From Dyella_D sp052115385 (GTDB lineage: Bacteria; Pseudomonadota; Gammaproteobacteria; Xanthomonadales; Rhodanobacteraceae), in assembly GCF_052115385.1 (NCBI RefSeq), contig NZ_JBFRGP010000004.1, positions 395,039 through 459,038 of the forward strand: 64,000 nt of DNA, written 5' to 3'. Positions 45,946-53,530 of this stretch are shown here, piece after piece. Both the position numbers and the translations under genes were made by a program. Under the pieces are notes generated by a model that saw only the letters and a program-made list of their open reading frames with translations, did no database searches and had not been told where the DNA came from. Position 1 is the first letter of the stretch. Each line of letters opens with the position of its first letter.

Positions 45946-46025
45946 CATGCGGGTGCCGGAAACAGCAGCCGGACCGGTGCTCGCCGCGGCGCCTTGACGA
46001 GACGTGGCGGATCCTTCGCCTATAT

Positions 46026-46075
46026 TAAAGTATGTCCATGGATACCTTAAATAAGGTATCCATGGACATACTTTA
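46026..46075. promoter_or_regulatory. 50-bp perfect palindrome, likely HipB operator
   Basis: Two exact 24-bp arms (46026-46049, 46052-46075) around two central bases, 22 bp upstream of hipB. Each arm also holds a smaller palindrome centred on ccatgg, with tatgtcc/ggata flanks resembling the TATCC/GGATA halves of HipB operators. Two HipB dimers could bind and repress hipBA, with HipA as co-repressor. Confidence 0.7.
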
Positions 46076-46097
46076 GGAGAAATGATAAGCTAAGTGC

Positions 46098-46463
46098 ATG
46101 AAAAATCTACGCGAACTGGTTTCCGGGCAGCAGCGTAAACCGCCTTCCTTGTCGGATTTCCCCCAGGAGGTCGGCGCCCGCCTGCGTCGTCAGCGCATGG
46201 CGTTCTCCTGGCGCCAGGCGGATCTCGCCGAGCGGGCCGGGGTGTCCGTGCAAACGGTCAAGTCGGTGGAGAAGGGCGACCCGGTCGCTTACGAAAGCCT
46301 GCTCCGCCTGTTGCTCGCGCTCGGCCATGGCGTGGACTTCCTGCGCATGCTGGAGTCACCGCATTTCCCCACGCTCCGTGCGCAGGAGCGATATCTGGAG
46401 TTGTCGGCGACGAATGCGCTGAAGGCCAGACGCGTGCGATCGACGCTGGAGGGCCGGCCGTGA
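46098..46463 (+). CDS. hipB: HipB-type antitoxin, XRE regulator
   Basis: The 121-residue protein has a helix-turn-helix of the XRE type (about 22-80): EVGARLRRQRMAFSWRQADLAE then RAGVSVQTVKSVEKGDP. The N-terminal 20 residues and the Arg-rich tail (LKARRVRSTLEG) are extra. It should bind the palindrome upstream, repress the pair, and hold HipA inactive. Its start has poor ribosome-binding spacing: the AGGAG at 46075-46079 is only two bases from an out-of-frame ATG with a four-codon frame, and 18 bases from this ATG. Translation may therefore be weak or coupled. Its stop overlaps hipA (ATGA). Confidence 0.85.
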   Translation: MKNLRELVSGQQRKPPSLSDFPQEVGARLRRQRMAFSWRQADLAERAGVSVQTVKSVEKGDPVAYESLLRLLLALGHGVDFLRMLESPHFPTLRAQERYLELSATNALKARRVRSTLEGRP

Positions 46464-47749
46464 GCTTTTCGGAGGCCTGGCTCAAGGCGAAGAACCACCA
46501 GCTCGAAGTCTGGACCGAACATCTGCCGGAGCCCGTTCTGATCGGTCGTCTCAACTACGAGACGCATGCCAGGGCCGGATTCTTCGAATGGAGCGACGAA
46601 GCGCGCGCGCGCCGGCTGGAGCTTTCGCCTTTCATGCTGCCCTTGCACGGAGGGGTCTGGTCCAGCCGCAACGCCAGCGACCTGCCGGCGGAATATCGCG
46701 GCTTGCCGGGCATGCTCAACGACGCGCTGCCAGATGGATGGGGCCTCTATCTGCTGGACAAGGCGCTGGCGCGGCTGGCGATCAAGCCCGAATACATTTC
46801 CCCCGCCGTTCGCCTCGCCTACCTGGGGCATCGTGCCTGGGGCTCGCTGAGCTTCCGTCCGGCGATCGACGACGAGCATGGCGAGGAGATGTCGCTCGAC
46901 CTGTTGGGTCGCGGTGTCGAGGCCAGCATCGAAGGACATCTGGACGATGTTTCGGACGAACTGCTCAGAGCGGGCAGTTCTCCTCAAGGTGCCCGTCCCA
47001 AGGTGATGGTGGATCTGTCGGACGACCATCGACACGCGCGCGTGACCGCGGGAGTTGCGAAGCACGGATACAGCTCCTGGCTGATCAAGTTCGCCGCGCG
47101 GAACGAGCCGGCGGATGCGCCCGTTCTCGAACTCGCCTACATGCATGGCGCCCGCGCAGCAGGCTTGCAGGTGATGGACAGCATGCGGTTGGACATCCAT
47201 GGCAAGCCTGCCTTCGCCACGCGCCGCTTCGACCGCACACCGGGCGGAAGGGTTTTCTGCCACTCGCTGGGTGGCCTGATCCATTTCTCGCATCGGGAGC
47301 CGGGTCTCGATTATGCGAACGTGGCTGAAATCATGCAGGCGCTTTCAATGCCGAATGCGTCCTATGAGCAGGCTTATCGACGCGCCGTCTTCAATGCCGC
47401 GATGAGCGTGCGCGACGACCATTCCAAGAACTTCGCTTTCATGCTGGACGGACATGGCCAGTGGCAGCTGTCGCCGGCCTTCGATCTGACCTATATGGAT
47501 GGCCCCGGCGGCCATCACACGGCGAGCTTCGCAGGCGGTGCGTCGCTGGACCCCACGCGGGAAGATCTTCTGCGGCTGGCGGACTATTACCGCCTAGATC
47601 GCGACCAGGCTGCCCGCATCGTCGACGAGCTGCTGGGCGTGGCGGTGGAGGCCGGCACGGTGGCGCTTGAGCTTGGCGCGAACAAGCAGACGGTGACACC
47701 CATTGCTCGTCGACTGCAGGCGATTGCGCGTTCGCTGTCCAAAACTTAG
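46460..47749 (+). CDS. hipA: HipA-type serine/threonine kinase toxin
   Basis: The 429-residue protein belongs to the HipA kinase toxins that phosphorylate glutamyl-tRNA synthetase or similar targets and drive growth arrest. A HipA N-terminal domain leads to the glycine-rich loop with the likely autophosphorylated serine (GSSPQGARPK, 172-181). Kinase motifs are HSKNFAFML with catalytic D319 and N324 (RDDHSKN), and the metal-binding D342 (FDLTY). All key residues appear intact. It shares the operon with hipB. Length and motifs fit the family, but the target is unproven. Confidence 0.87.
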   Translation: MSFSEAWLKAKNHQLEVWTEHLPEPVLIGRLNYETHARAGFFEWSDEARARRLELSPFMLPLHGGVWSSRNASDLPAEYRGLPGMLNDALPDGWGLYLLDKALARLAIKPEYISPAVRLAYLGHRAWGSLSFRPAIDDEHGEEMSLDLLGRGVEASIEGHLDDVSDELLRAGSSPQGARPKVMVDLSDDHRHARVTAGVAKHGYSSWLIKFAARNEPADAPVLELAYMHGARAAGLQVMDSMRLDIHGKPAFATRRFDRTPGGRVFCHSLGGLIHFSHREPGLDYANVAEIMQALSMPNASYEQAYRRAVFNAAMSVRDDHSKNFAFMLDGHGQWQLSPAFDLTYMDGPGGHHTASFAGGASLDPTREDLLRLADYYRLDRDQAARIVDELLGVAVEAGTVALELGANKQTVTPIARRLQAIARSLSKT

Positions 47750-47773
47750 CCCGAGCGCGGGCATGTCATAAAA

Positions 47774-47808
47774 AAGCTCCGGAACGCCTGCCTTCCGGAG
47801 CTTCTGTT
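47774..47808. terminator. Bidirectional terminator between hipA and the RebB-like gene
   Basis: 11-bp stem aagctccggaa/ttccggagctt with an 8-nt loop; an A run on the left and ctgttt on the right let it work for both convergent genes. Confidence 0.75.
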
Positions 47809-47821
47809 TGGTCCGCCCGAA

Positions 47822-48139
47822 TTACTTGCTGGCGAACGCCTGCGCCGCCGCCTTCAGGTCGGCGATGGTCTGCGCGAGTTCGTCGTTGGTAAGCACTTCG
47901 ACGGCCGAGCGGGCTTCCAGCGGTCCCAGGTTGCTGATGGTGTTGGCGGCCTTGGCCAGGATGGAGATGCTCAGCTCGTTCATGGCCTGCTGGTGGGCCA
48001 CGGCGTTCTGCTGGGACAGGTTGGTGACGGCCACCGTATTGGAATAAGCCAGGTTGGACAGCATGGCGGGCTGTTCGGAAATCGACTTGAGGTTGGCGAT
48101 GGCGACAGCGCTGATGATGTCTTCGGGAAGAGTGGCCAT
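47822..48139 (-). CDS. RebB-family (R-body) protein, copy 1
   Basis: The 105-residue protein resembles the RebB 'killing trait' family whose members build R-bodies, coiled protein ribbons that unroll with pH. It shows AMLSNLAYSNTVAVTNLSQQ then NAVAHQQAMNEL, the family's QNAVA-QQ core. A second gene, upstream on the same strand, shares this core. R-body assembly also needs other reb genes not seen here, so it may be a diverged relative. An aaggag site precedes the ATG. Confidence 0.72.
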   Translation of the reverse strand: MATLPEDIISAVAIANLKSISEQPAMLSNLAYSNTVAVTNLSQQNAVAHQQAMNELSISILAKAANTISNLGPLEARSAVEVLTNDELAQTIADLKAAAQAFASK

Positions 48140-48241
48140 GGTGATGCTCCTTGGAATGATGGTGGTGGGTTGGATGCGGTCCGGTCGATCCGCTGCATCG
48201 GTTTTCTGCTGCCGCCGCGATCGTTCGGGCCGTCAATACAC

Positions 48242-48820
48242 TTACGGGGACGGGCTGTCGCCGGCGTTCCGGTCGATGCTGCGGCTCAGGTCCTGGAAGA
48301 GTTTTTCGGCGTTCCTGCCGATCTTCTCGATGGCTGCTTCATCGCTGCCATCGGCGTTTTCGATCATGCCCACGCACTTGGCGGCCACCGCCAGCCGGAT
48401 CAGGTTCATCGCCTGCTGCTGGGCCACGGCGTTCTGCTGGCGCATGTTCTGGTTGAAGATCTGCTGGGCGAGATCGAGGTTAGCCAGGATCGACGGTTGA
48501 TCCTCGATCGATTGGGCATTGGAAATGGCGATCGACTGCACGATGTCGTCCGGCAGCGAATCGGCCGTGCCGACGTAGCCGGAAGCGCGCGGCTTCGACG
48601 GTGCCCCTTCGGCTTTTTCGACCACCTCATTGAGGTTGGCGCAGGCGCGCGCGATCACGGCGATGTTCTCGCCGGTGGGAGGCACCGCCTGTCCGGTTGC
48701 GGTATCGATGATCCGATAGACGGGTTTGTCCATCGGCGGTGGCGAGTTGCTGCCTGGCGCAGTGTCCACACCCGGCTCGTGCATCGTCACGAACTTGGGT
48801 TCGATCAGGTATCGCTTCAC
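48242..48820 (-). CDS. RebB-family (R-body) protein, copy 2, with N-terminal extension
   Basis: The 192-residue protein has a GTG start at 48820, preceded by aaggag. The last 100 residues align with copy 1: SLPDDIVQSIAISNAQSIED then QQNAVAQQQAMNLIRLAV. The first 90 are unrelated (MKRYLIEPKFVTMHEPGVD, then a segment beginning VYRIIDTATGQAVPP). It lies 102 bp upstream of copy 1 on the same strand, likely one transcript. RebB families commonly come as several paralogues. The extension could be a dock or a regulatory part; its role is unknown. Confidence 0.7.
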   Translation of the reverse strand: MKRYLIEPKFVTMHEPGVDTAPGSNSPPPMDKPVYRIIDTATGQAVPPTGENIAVIARACANLNEVVEKAEGAPSKPRASGYVGTADSLPDDIVQSIAISNAQSIEDQPSILANLDLAQQIFNQNMRQQNAVAQQQAMNLIRLAVAAKCVGMIENADGSDEAAIEKIGRNAEKLFQDLSRSIDRNAGDSPSP

Positions 48821-49347
48821 TTCAAGCACTCCTTTCTTGATTTGACGGTCGTTGTCAGTGCGGAAAAGACGGTGGTCCTGCGCGAGGGCACGGCGGCATG
48901 CGTTCGGCAATAGCGAACGCGCCGGCGTCTTAGTCGACGGATATGCGAGGGTGCGGGGACGGCGCAGTAGATGCCGGGCCGGCAATGGCCAGCCAGCCAC
49001 GATCCATGCGGAGTGCGCGCGCAAGACGCGCCGCGATTCGACGATCCATGGTCCTGCCCCCTGTGTCGTGCCCCTGTCACGAATGCCGGCGGCGAAGCGC
49101 TGGCCGCGACATCACAGCAGGGGAGGGTGCGGGCCGTCAAGGCGGGCTTGCCCGCTCTAGATAATCTCCTAATCAATTCCTAATCGCGGCGATCGACCAT
49201 GCAGCCGTTCGGCCGCAGCCGATCCTGCGCATCTACCGCAATGGTTGGTTATGCGCGGACATGACCGGTTGAGCAGGCGTTCGATGCCTATGACAAATCC
49301 CGCTGCTTGAATCACTATGGCATGACCTCCGAAGGAACGGATTTGTC
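48821..49347. other. Gene-less stretch upstream of the RebB pair and the next gene
   Basis: 527 bp with no convincing gene on either strand. It should hold divergent promoters for the RebB pair and the membrane protein gene. An 11-bp inverted repeat spans its right end (separate entry). Confidence 0.6.
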
Positions 49348-49349
49348 AT
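49290..49349. promoter_or_regulatory. Inverted repeat overlapping a start codon
   Basis: atgacaaatcc (49290-49300) pairs with ggatttgtcat (49339-49349), 38 bases apart. The right arm includes the first two bases of the ATG at 49348; the ribosome-binding aagga lies in the loop. It could fold over the start codon in the mRNA. Confidence 0.35.
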
Positions 49350-50022
49350 GACTGTCATCTCGGCGATTTTATATTTCCTCACCCAGCATCCGTTCTGGGC
49401 CTGGCCCGTCATCATCATGACGGGCGTCGCGGTGTCCTGGTTGTTGTTCGTCCTGCGGCGCAAGAAGGGCGGGTTTGTGCTGATCCTGCTGTTCTTCATT
49501 TATGGGCAGGTCAATATCTTCGTCGCGCATATCTTCAACGCGCTGTTCCTCGAGGCGTTCGGGGTCGAAGGCAAGGCCGTCATCACCCATGCCGAGGAAA
49601 CCAGTTCGACCCTGAACGACCAGAATGTCTGGGTCTACGATGCCGTGCTGAAAACGGCGGATGGCCGCGACGTGGTGGTGCAGTTCGACACCATGTCCGC
49701 CAGCATCTATCCGATCACCAACGCCATCCTGATCCCGCCCCAGGGCGAGATGTTCGTGGTGAGGTATATCCCGGGATTTCCGCGCAACTTCGTCGTCATG
49801 CGCGAGCAGTCTGCCTATGGCAAGGCATACTTGATCGGCGAGGATCGCGAGCCCGTCGACAAGGCTGCCGCACAGTTGGATGCCAGCCCCGGGAACAAGG
49901 AATTCATCGCGGAATACCGTGGCGCGTTGCGCGCATTCATCGATAAGCATCGCGACGATGCGCAACCTGGCCTGATCGAGGATTATCAGGCGAGGCTCGA
50001 TGCGCTGCCGCCGGCGGATTAG
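49348..50022 (+). CDS. Hypothetical membrane protein with two membrane segments
   Basis: The 224-residue protein is not recognised as a known family. It has two hydrophobic segments (about 14-36 and 42-66, WPVIIMTGVAVSWLLFVL and FVLILLFFIYGQVNIFVAHI) separated by a basic RRKKG, so it is probably an inner-membrane protein with a short loop. The remaining ~155 residues (YDAVLKTADGRDVVVQFDT, FVVRYIPGFPRNFVV) look like a soluble beta-rich domain. It lies in the accessory segment before tRNA-Thr. Divergence from neighbours' codon use was not evident. Confidence 0.65.
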   Translation: MTVISAILYFLTQHPFWAWPVIIMTGVAVSWLLFVLRRKKGGFVLILLFFIYGQVNIFVAHIFNALFLEAFGVEGKAVITHAEETSSTLNDQNVWVYDAVLKTADGRDVVVQFDTMSASIYPITNAILIPPQGEMFVVRYIPGFPRNFVVMREQSAYGKAYLIGEDREPVDKAAAQLDASPGNKEFIAEYRGALRAFIDKHRDDAQPGLIEDYQARLDALPPAD

Positions 50023-50212
50023 ACATCCGGCTTCGTCTCAGGTGGATGCGGCGGCATGGCTTCCAGCCCGCTTAAAATAAGCAGCACGGTCCTCGACGGT
50101 TACAGCCAAGCGCCTCCCCGGCGAAAGATGGCCGGGGCAATCCGGGGGCAGACAGCGGCGGAAAGCGACTTTTTGGCCCCGGAAACCGCCGGACAGATGA
50201 GGGCACCCAAAC

Positions 50213-50256
50213 GAAAAAGCCCTGGAAAGCATGCTTTCCAGGGCTTTTCGTTTTTC
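50213..50256 (-). terminator. Terminator of tRNA-Thr
   Basis: Perfect 16-bp stem aaaagccctggaaagc pairing with gctttccagggctttt around two bases (50215-50248). On the reverse strand a T run follows. It lies just downstream of tRNA-Thr. Confidence 0.85.
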
Positions 50257-50260
50257 AAGC

Positions 50261-50336
50261 TGGTGCCGGAAATAGGAATCGAACCTACGACCTACGCATT
50301 ACGAATGCGCCGCTCTACCAACTGAGCTATTCCGGC
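50261..50336 (-). tRNA. tRNA-Thr (anticodon CGT)
   Basis: A complete 76-nt cloverleaf on the reverse strand: acceptor gccggaa/ttccggc, encoded CCA (50261-50263), anticodon loop ttCGTaa flanked by gcgca/tgcgt, D arm with tagctcagttggtagagc. CGT reads ACG. It resembles E. coli thrW closely. Confidence 0.95.
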
Positions 50337-50348
50337 AGTGAGCCGCGA

Positions 50349-50377
50349 ATTCTACGTAACGGCCGTTGAGGGCGCAA
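50349..50377 (-). promoter_or_regulatory. Promoter of tRNA-Thr
   Basis: On the reverse strand TTGCGC (-35), 17 bp, TAGAAT (-10), about 13 bp from the tRNA 5' end (50336). Confidence 0.55.
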
Positions 50378-50633
50378 GCGCCAGGGATGTCCGCTGTTTT
50401 GCCGAACGATTCATGGGCTTGCGTTATCCGCCTGATTTTTCGGACTACTCCCATGCCTTATGCAGCGTCGTCCGTTCCAGAATGCCTACAGCCGATTCCG
50501 GCCACATGTAGGCGCAGCGGTAATGGGAAGTCCGATACGGACGACCGAAAGGGGCATGCAGGCGTCTGATCCGCAGTGATCCAAGCAGCTGGCCGGGATG
50601 GAAGCGTCCACGGCGGCAGGAGGAAGTCGGGCA

Positions 50634-52058
50634 ATGCGTCTCATGAGTACCGAGATATGGACCGAGATTGGGAAGGGATGGATAGGACAACTCAGTGGGC
50701 ACCTGTCAGAGCGAGTGCAGACGCTGGTCCGGCCGCGGGAGTACGGCTTCGTCCATGTCGCCCTCGGCGTGGTGCTGCTTGGCGCGGTCGCGCTGGCATG
50801 GCGGCTCTCTCGCCGCCGTCCCATCGAGCCGGCGCGCGCCGCAGACGAAACCGCTGCCACGGATGCGTCGTCGACAGCGGCACCGTCGACAGCGGCACCA
50901 TCGACAGCGGTACCGTCGACAGCGGCGCCGACGGGAACTGGCGGCGCTGCGATCGCGCTGGACCGCGCCACGCTCGCAGCAATCAGCCATGACGTGCGCA
51001 CGCCGCTTACCGGCATCGTCGGCGCGCTCGAGCTGCTCGGTTACTCCGAACTCACGCCGCGGCAACGCGCCTTGGTCGATGGCGCCGAACAGGCGTCGCG
51101 CACCTTGCAGGCGCGGCTGGAGGACGTGCTCGTGCTGGCCCGGCTGGAGGCCGATGCCGCGCCACCCGCTCATCATCCCTTCGATCTGCGCGAGCTGGTG
51201 GCGGGCGTGCTGGGCAGGCACGCGGGCGGCCAGGAGATCCAGCTGGAACTGGACCCGCGCATCGCCGCGCGCTTTATCGGCGATGGCGGCGGCCTGCGCC
51301 AGATCTTGGACAAGCTGCTGGCGCATTTCCTTTCTCGCGGCCTGGGCCGGCCGCCGCAATGGCAGATCAGCGTGCTGTCCGAGGGCGCGCATTGGCAGTC
51401 GCTCGAACTGGTGTTGTCCGCGCGGCAGTCGCCATCGCCTTCCGCCGACGCCACCGGCCACGGCGACGAGCTGGCGTGGGTCGCCGCCTGCAAGCTGTGC
51501 GAGTGGATGGGCTTCTCGCTGCACGAGCAAGGCAGTACCTGGTCGGATCCGCGCTTCGTCATGCGCGGCTGCATGAACATCGCGGCCTGTGATGCATCGA
51601 AGGCGCCAGCAGGGCTGGCCGTGCGCCAGCCATCGGAGGAGCCGGCGGCTCCGGCGCGGGAAGACGCGCAGCGGGTGGCGCGGCGCCTGGTCGACGTGTT
51701 CGGCGAGGATGCGGCTGCGATGGACGACTACCTGCAACTCGTGCGCAACGAGGAGCAGCGCCTGCTGGTCCATCTCGACGCAGGCCATGTGCAGCGCCTG
51801 CGCGAAGTGGCGCACTACCTGTGCGGCATGGGCTCGTTCTTCGGCGCGCAGCGGCTTGCCGGCATGGCTATCGCGGTCGAGCTCGGCCAGGGCGAGGAAG
51901 AAGTGCTCGGACATGCGAAAGCCTTGCACGAGTATCTGGCCGGCTTTATTGACGCCTTGCACTGGAATGGCCCCGAGGCCTTCGCGAATACAAACAATAC
52001 GAATGCGATTTCGGACTTTTCGTATGGAAACACATCGGGCGCCGCACTAGAACGTTGA
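50634..52058 (+). CDS. RcsD-like pseudo-histidine kinase with HPt domain
   Basis: The 474-residue inner-membrane protein has one membrane segment (about 38-58), then a Ser/Thr/Ala/Pro linker with a 5-residue repeat. A HisKA domain has the phospho-acceptor-like H119 (AISHDVRTPLTGIVG). The ATPase-like region has lost its nucleotide motifs: the N-box is LRQILDKLLAHFL (usual Asn missing) and G1/G2 glycines are absent. It ends with an HPt domain whose likely histidine is H394 (VAHYLCGMGSFFG). This resembles RcsD: a phosphotransfer protein, not a kinase. The start chosen has AGGAGG ten bases upstream. It lies just before an RcsB-like regulator. Confidence 0.8.
   Translation: MRLMSTEIWTEIGKGWIGQLSGHLSERVQTLVRPREYGFVHVALGVVLLGAVALAWRLSRRRPIEPARAADETAATDASSTAAPSTAAPSTAVPSTAAPTGTGGAAIALDRATLAAISHDVRTPLTGIVGALELLGYSELTPRQRALVDGAEQASRTLQARLEDVLVLARLEADAAPPAHHPFDLRELVAGVLGRHAGGQEIQLELDPRIAARFIGDGGGLRQILDKLLAHFLSRGLGRPPQWQISVLSEGAHWQSLELVLSARQSPSPSADATGHGDELAWVAACKLCEWMGFSLHEQGSTWSDPRFVMRGCMNIAACDASKAPAGLAVRQPSEEPAAPAREDAQRVARRLVDVFGEDAAAMDDYLQLVRNEEQRLLVHLDAGHVQRLREVAHYLCGMGSFFGAQRLAGMAIAVELGQGEEEVLGHAKALHEYLAGFIDALHWNGPEAFANTNNTNAISDFSYGNTSGAALER
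50871..50930. repeat. Four tandem 15-bp repeats in the pseudo-kinase linker
   Basis: Units tcgacagcggcaccg, -acca, -gtaccg and -gcgccg (four copies of 15 bp) encode five-residue STAAP-like repeats between the membrane segment and the HisKA domain. Unit number could change in frame by slippage. Confidence 0.85.
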
Positions 52059-52176
52059 ACTCTGCGTGCAGAACTACCCGACGCGAGTCTTCCCGGGATG
52101 GCGCATCGGCGGATCAGCCATGGCGAACCCCGGTCTATCCGCTACCCAGGCGCTACGTAGCCAAGGAGATTGCTCA

Positions 52177-52815
52177 GTGAATACCACGAACGACGCGAAC
52201 ATCCGGATCATTCTGGCGGACGACCACCCGATCATTCGCAAGGGGGTCATGGCCGTACTCGCCGGCAGCGACATCCGTGTCGTCGGCGAAGCGTCCTGTC
52301 CGGTGGAGCTGGTATCCCTGCTCAGCCGGGTCGAATGCGATGCTGTCGTCACCGACTACATCATGCCCAGCGACAGTTCGCCGGACGGCATCCGCCTGAT
52401 CGAGCGGCTGCGCGCGCTGCGGCCGGAGCTGCCGATCGTGGTGCTGACCATGCTGCGCAACGTCGCCCTGCTGCAGGCGCTGCTGGCGGCGGGGGTGAAG
52501 GCGATCGTGGACAAGTCCACCGCCATGGCCGAGATCCACACCGCAGTGCGGCTCGCCGCGACCGGCCACGTGTTCGTCAGTGCCACCTTCGAAGGCCGGC
52601 TGGCGCGTTTCGGCGCCCACTCGATCACCCGCCTGACCGACCGCGAAGGCGAGATCATCCGCCTGCTCGTCGCCGGCATGAGCGTTACCGAGATCGCGCG
52701 CAAGCTGGATCGCAGCGTGAAGACCGTGAGCAAGCAGAAGACCGACGCGATGAAGAAGCTCGGGCTGCGCTCCGACATGGAGATCTACGCGTACGCGAGC
52801 GAAGTGGGCTACTGA
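52177..52815 (+). CDS. RcsB-like NarL-family response regulator
   Basis: A two-domain regulator of 212 residues. The receiver domain has D15/D16 and the phospho-acceptor D60 (VVTDYIMP), with the lysine in VDKSTAMAE. The NarL-type helix-turn-helix (about 145-205) shows LTDREGEIIRLLVAGMSVTE then RSVKTVSKQKTDAMKKLGL. The SDSSPDG loop after the phospho-acceptor resembles RcsB. GTG start with aaggag upstream. It follows the HPt protein by 118 bp, as rcsB follows rcsD in enterobacteria. Confidence 0.85.
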   Translation: MNTTNDANIRIILADDHPIIRKGVMAVLAGSDIRVVGEASCPVELVSLLSRVECDAVVTDYIMPSDSSPDGIRLIERLRALRPELPIVVLTMLRNVALLQALLAAGVKAIVDKSTAMAEIHTAVRLAATGHVFVSATFEGRLARFGAHSITRLTDREGEIIRLLVAGMSVTEIARKLDRSVKTVSKQKTDAMKKLGLRSDMEIYAYASEVGY

Positions 52816-52893
52816 CGGCAGCGGGCTGCCGACGGCTGCAGCGGCTGCCTGCCAGCCGCGAGCCATGGTGATTCACTACAGGGAGGCCGCGGC

Positions 52894-53523
52894 ATGTTCA
52901 CCGCCGTCATCGTCGACGATCACCCCATGATCAATGGAGCGATCCGCTCCATGCTGGAACGCACCGGGGAATTCAAAGTGCTGGCCGAATGCACCAGCGG
53001 CCAGTCGGCGCTGTCCGTCGCGACGGAATTGCAGCCGGATCTGCTGGTGATCGATCTGGACATCCCGCAGCCGGATGGCATCGAAGTGATCTGCCGCCTG
53101 CGCGAGGGCGGTGGGCCGATCGCCATCCTGATGATTTCCGCCAGCGAGGAAACCGTCAGCGGCGTGCGCGCCTTCCGCGCCGGTGCCGATGGCTTCGTGC
53201 ACAAGTGCGCGCCGATGGAGGACGTGGTCGCCGCGGCGCAGCTGATCGTGCGCGGCAAGATCTATTTCAGCCGCGGCATCATGGACGCCGCCTCCAGCCT
53301 GGCGGCCAAGGGCACGCGCAGCCCGCTGTACGAACTGGGGCGGCGCGAGTTCGAAGTGTTCCGCTGCCTGGCGCTGGGCATGGCCAATATCGATATCGCG
53401 CGGCATATGTCGATCAGCAACAAGACCGTCAGTGCGCATAAGCGCAACCTGATGGACAAGCTGGGCCTGGCCAATATCCGCGAGCTGATCGAGCTGGCGC
53501 GCCAGCATCGGATCATCGAATGA
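52894..53523 (+). CDS. NarL/FixJ-family response regulator
   Basis: The 209-residue protein has a receiver domain with phospho-acceptor D54 (LLVIDLDIPQPDG) and the conserved lysine in VHKCAPMED. A LuxR-type helix-turn-helix (about 145-205) follows: LGRREFEVFRCLALGMANID then IARHMSISNKTVSAHKRN. It resembles the BvgA/EvgA/FimZ group more than RcsB. A strong aggga site precedes the ATG. The gene lies 78 bp after the RcsB-like regulator and converges with the CHASE2 gene. Its sensor may be the HPt protein or the hybrid kinase nearby. Confidence 0.85.
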   Translation: MFTAVIVDDHPMINGAIRSMLERTGEFKVLAECTSGQSALSVATELQPDLLVIDLDIPQPDGIEVICRLREGGGPIAILMISASEETVSGVRAFRAGADGFVHKCAPMEDVVAAAQLIVRGKIYFSRGIMDAASSLAAKGTRSPLYELGRREFEVFRCLALGMANIDIARHMSISNKTVSAHKRNLMDKLGLANIRELIELARQHRIIE

Positions 53524-53530
53524 ACGCGCC

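Noticed and set aside
50056..50325. An 89-codon frame ending GIEPTTYALRMRRSTN
   Set aside because: This is the well-known false product of reading through tRNA-Thr on the opposite strand; it overlaps the tRNA and its terminator.
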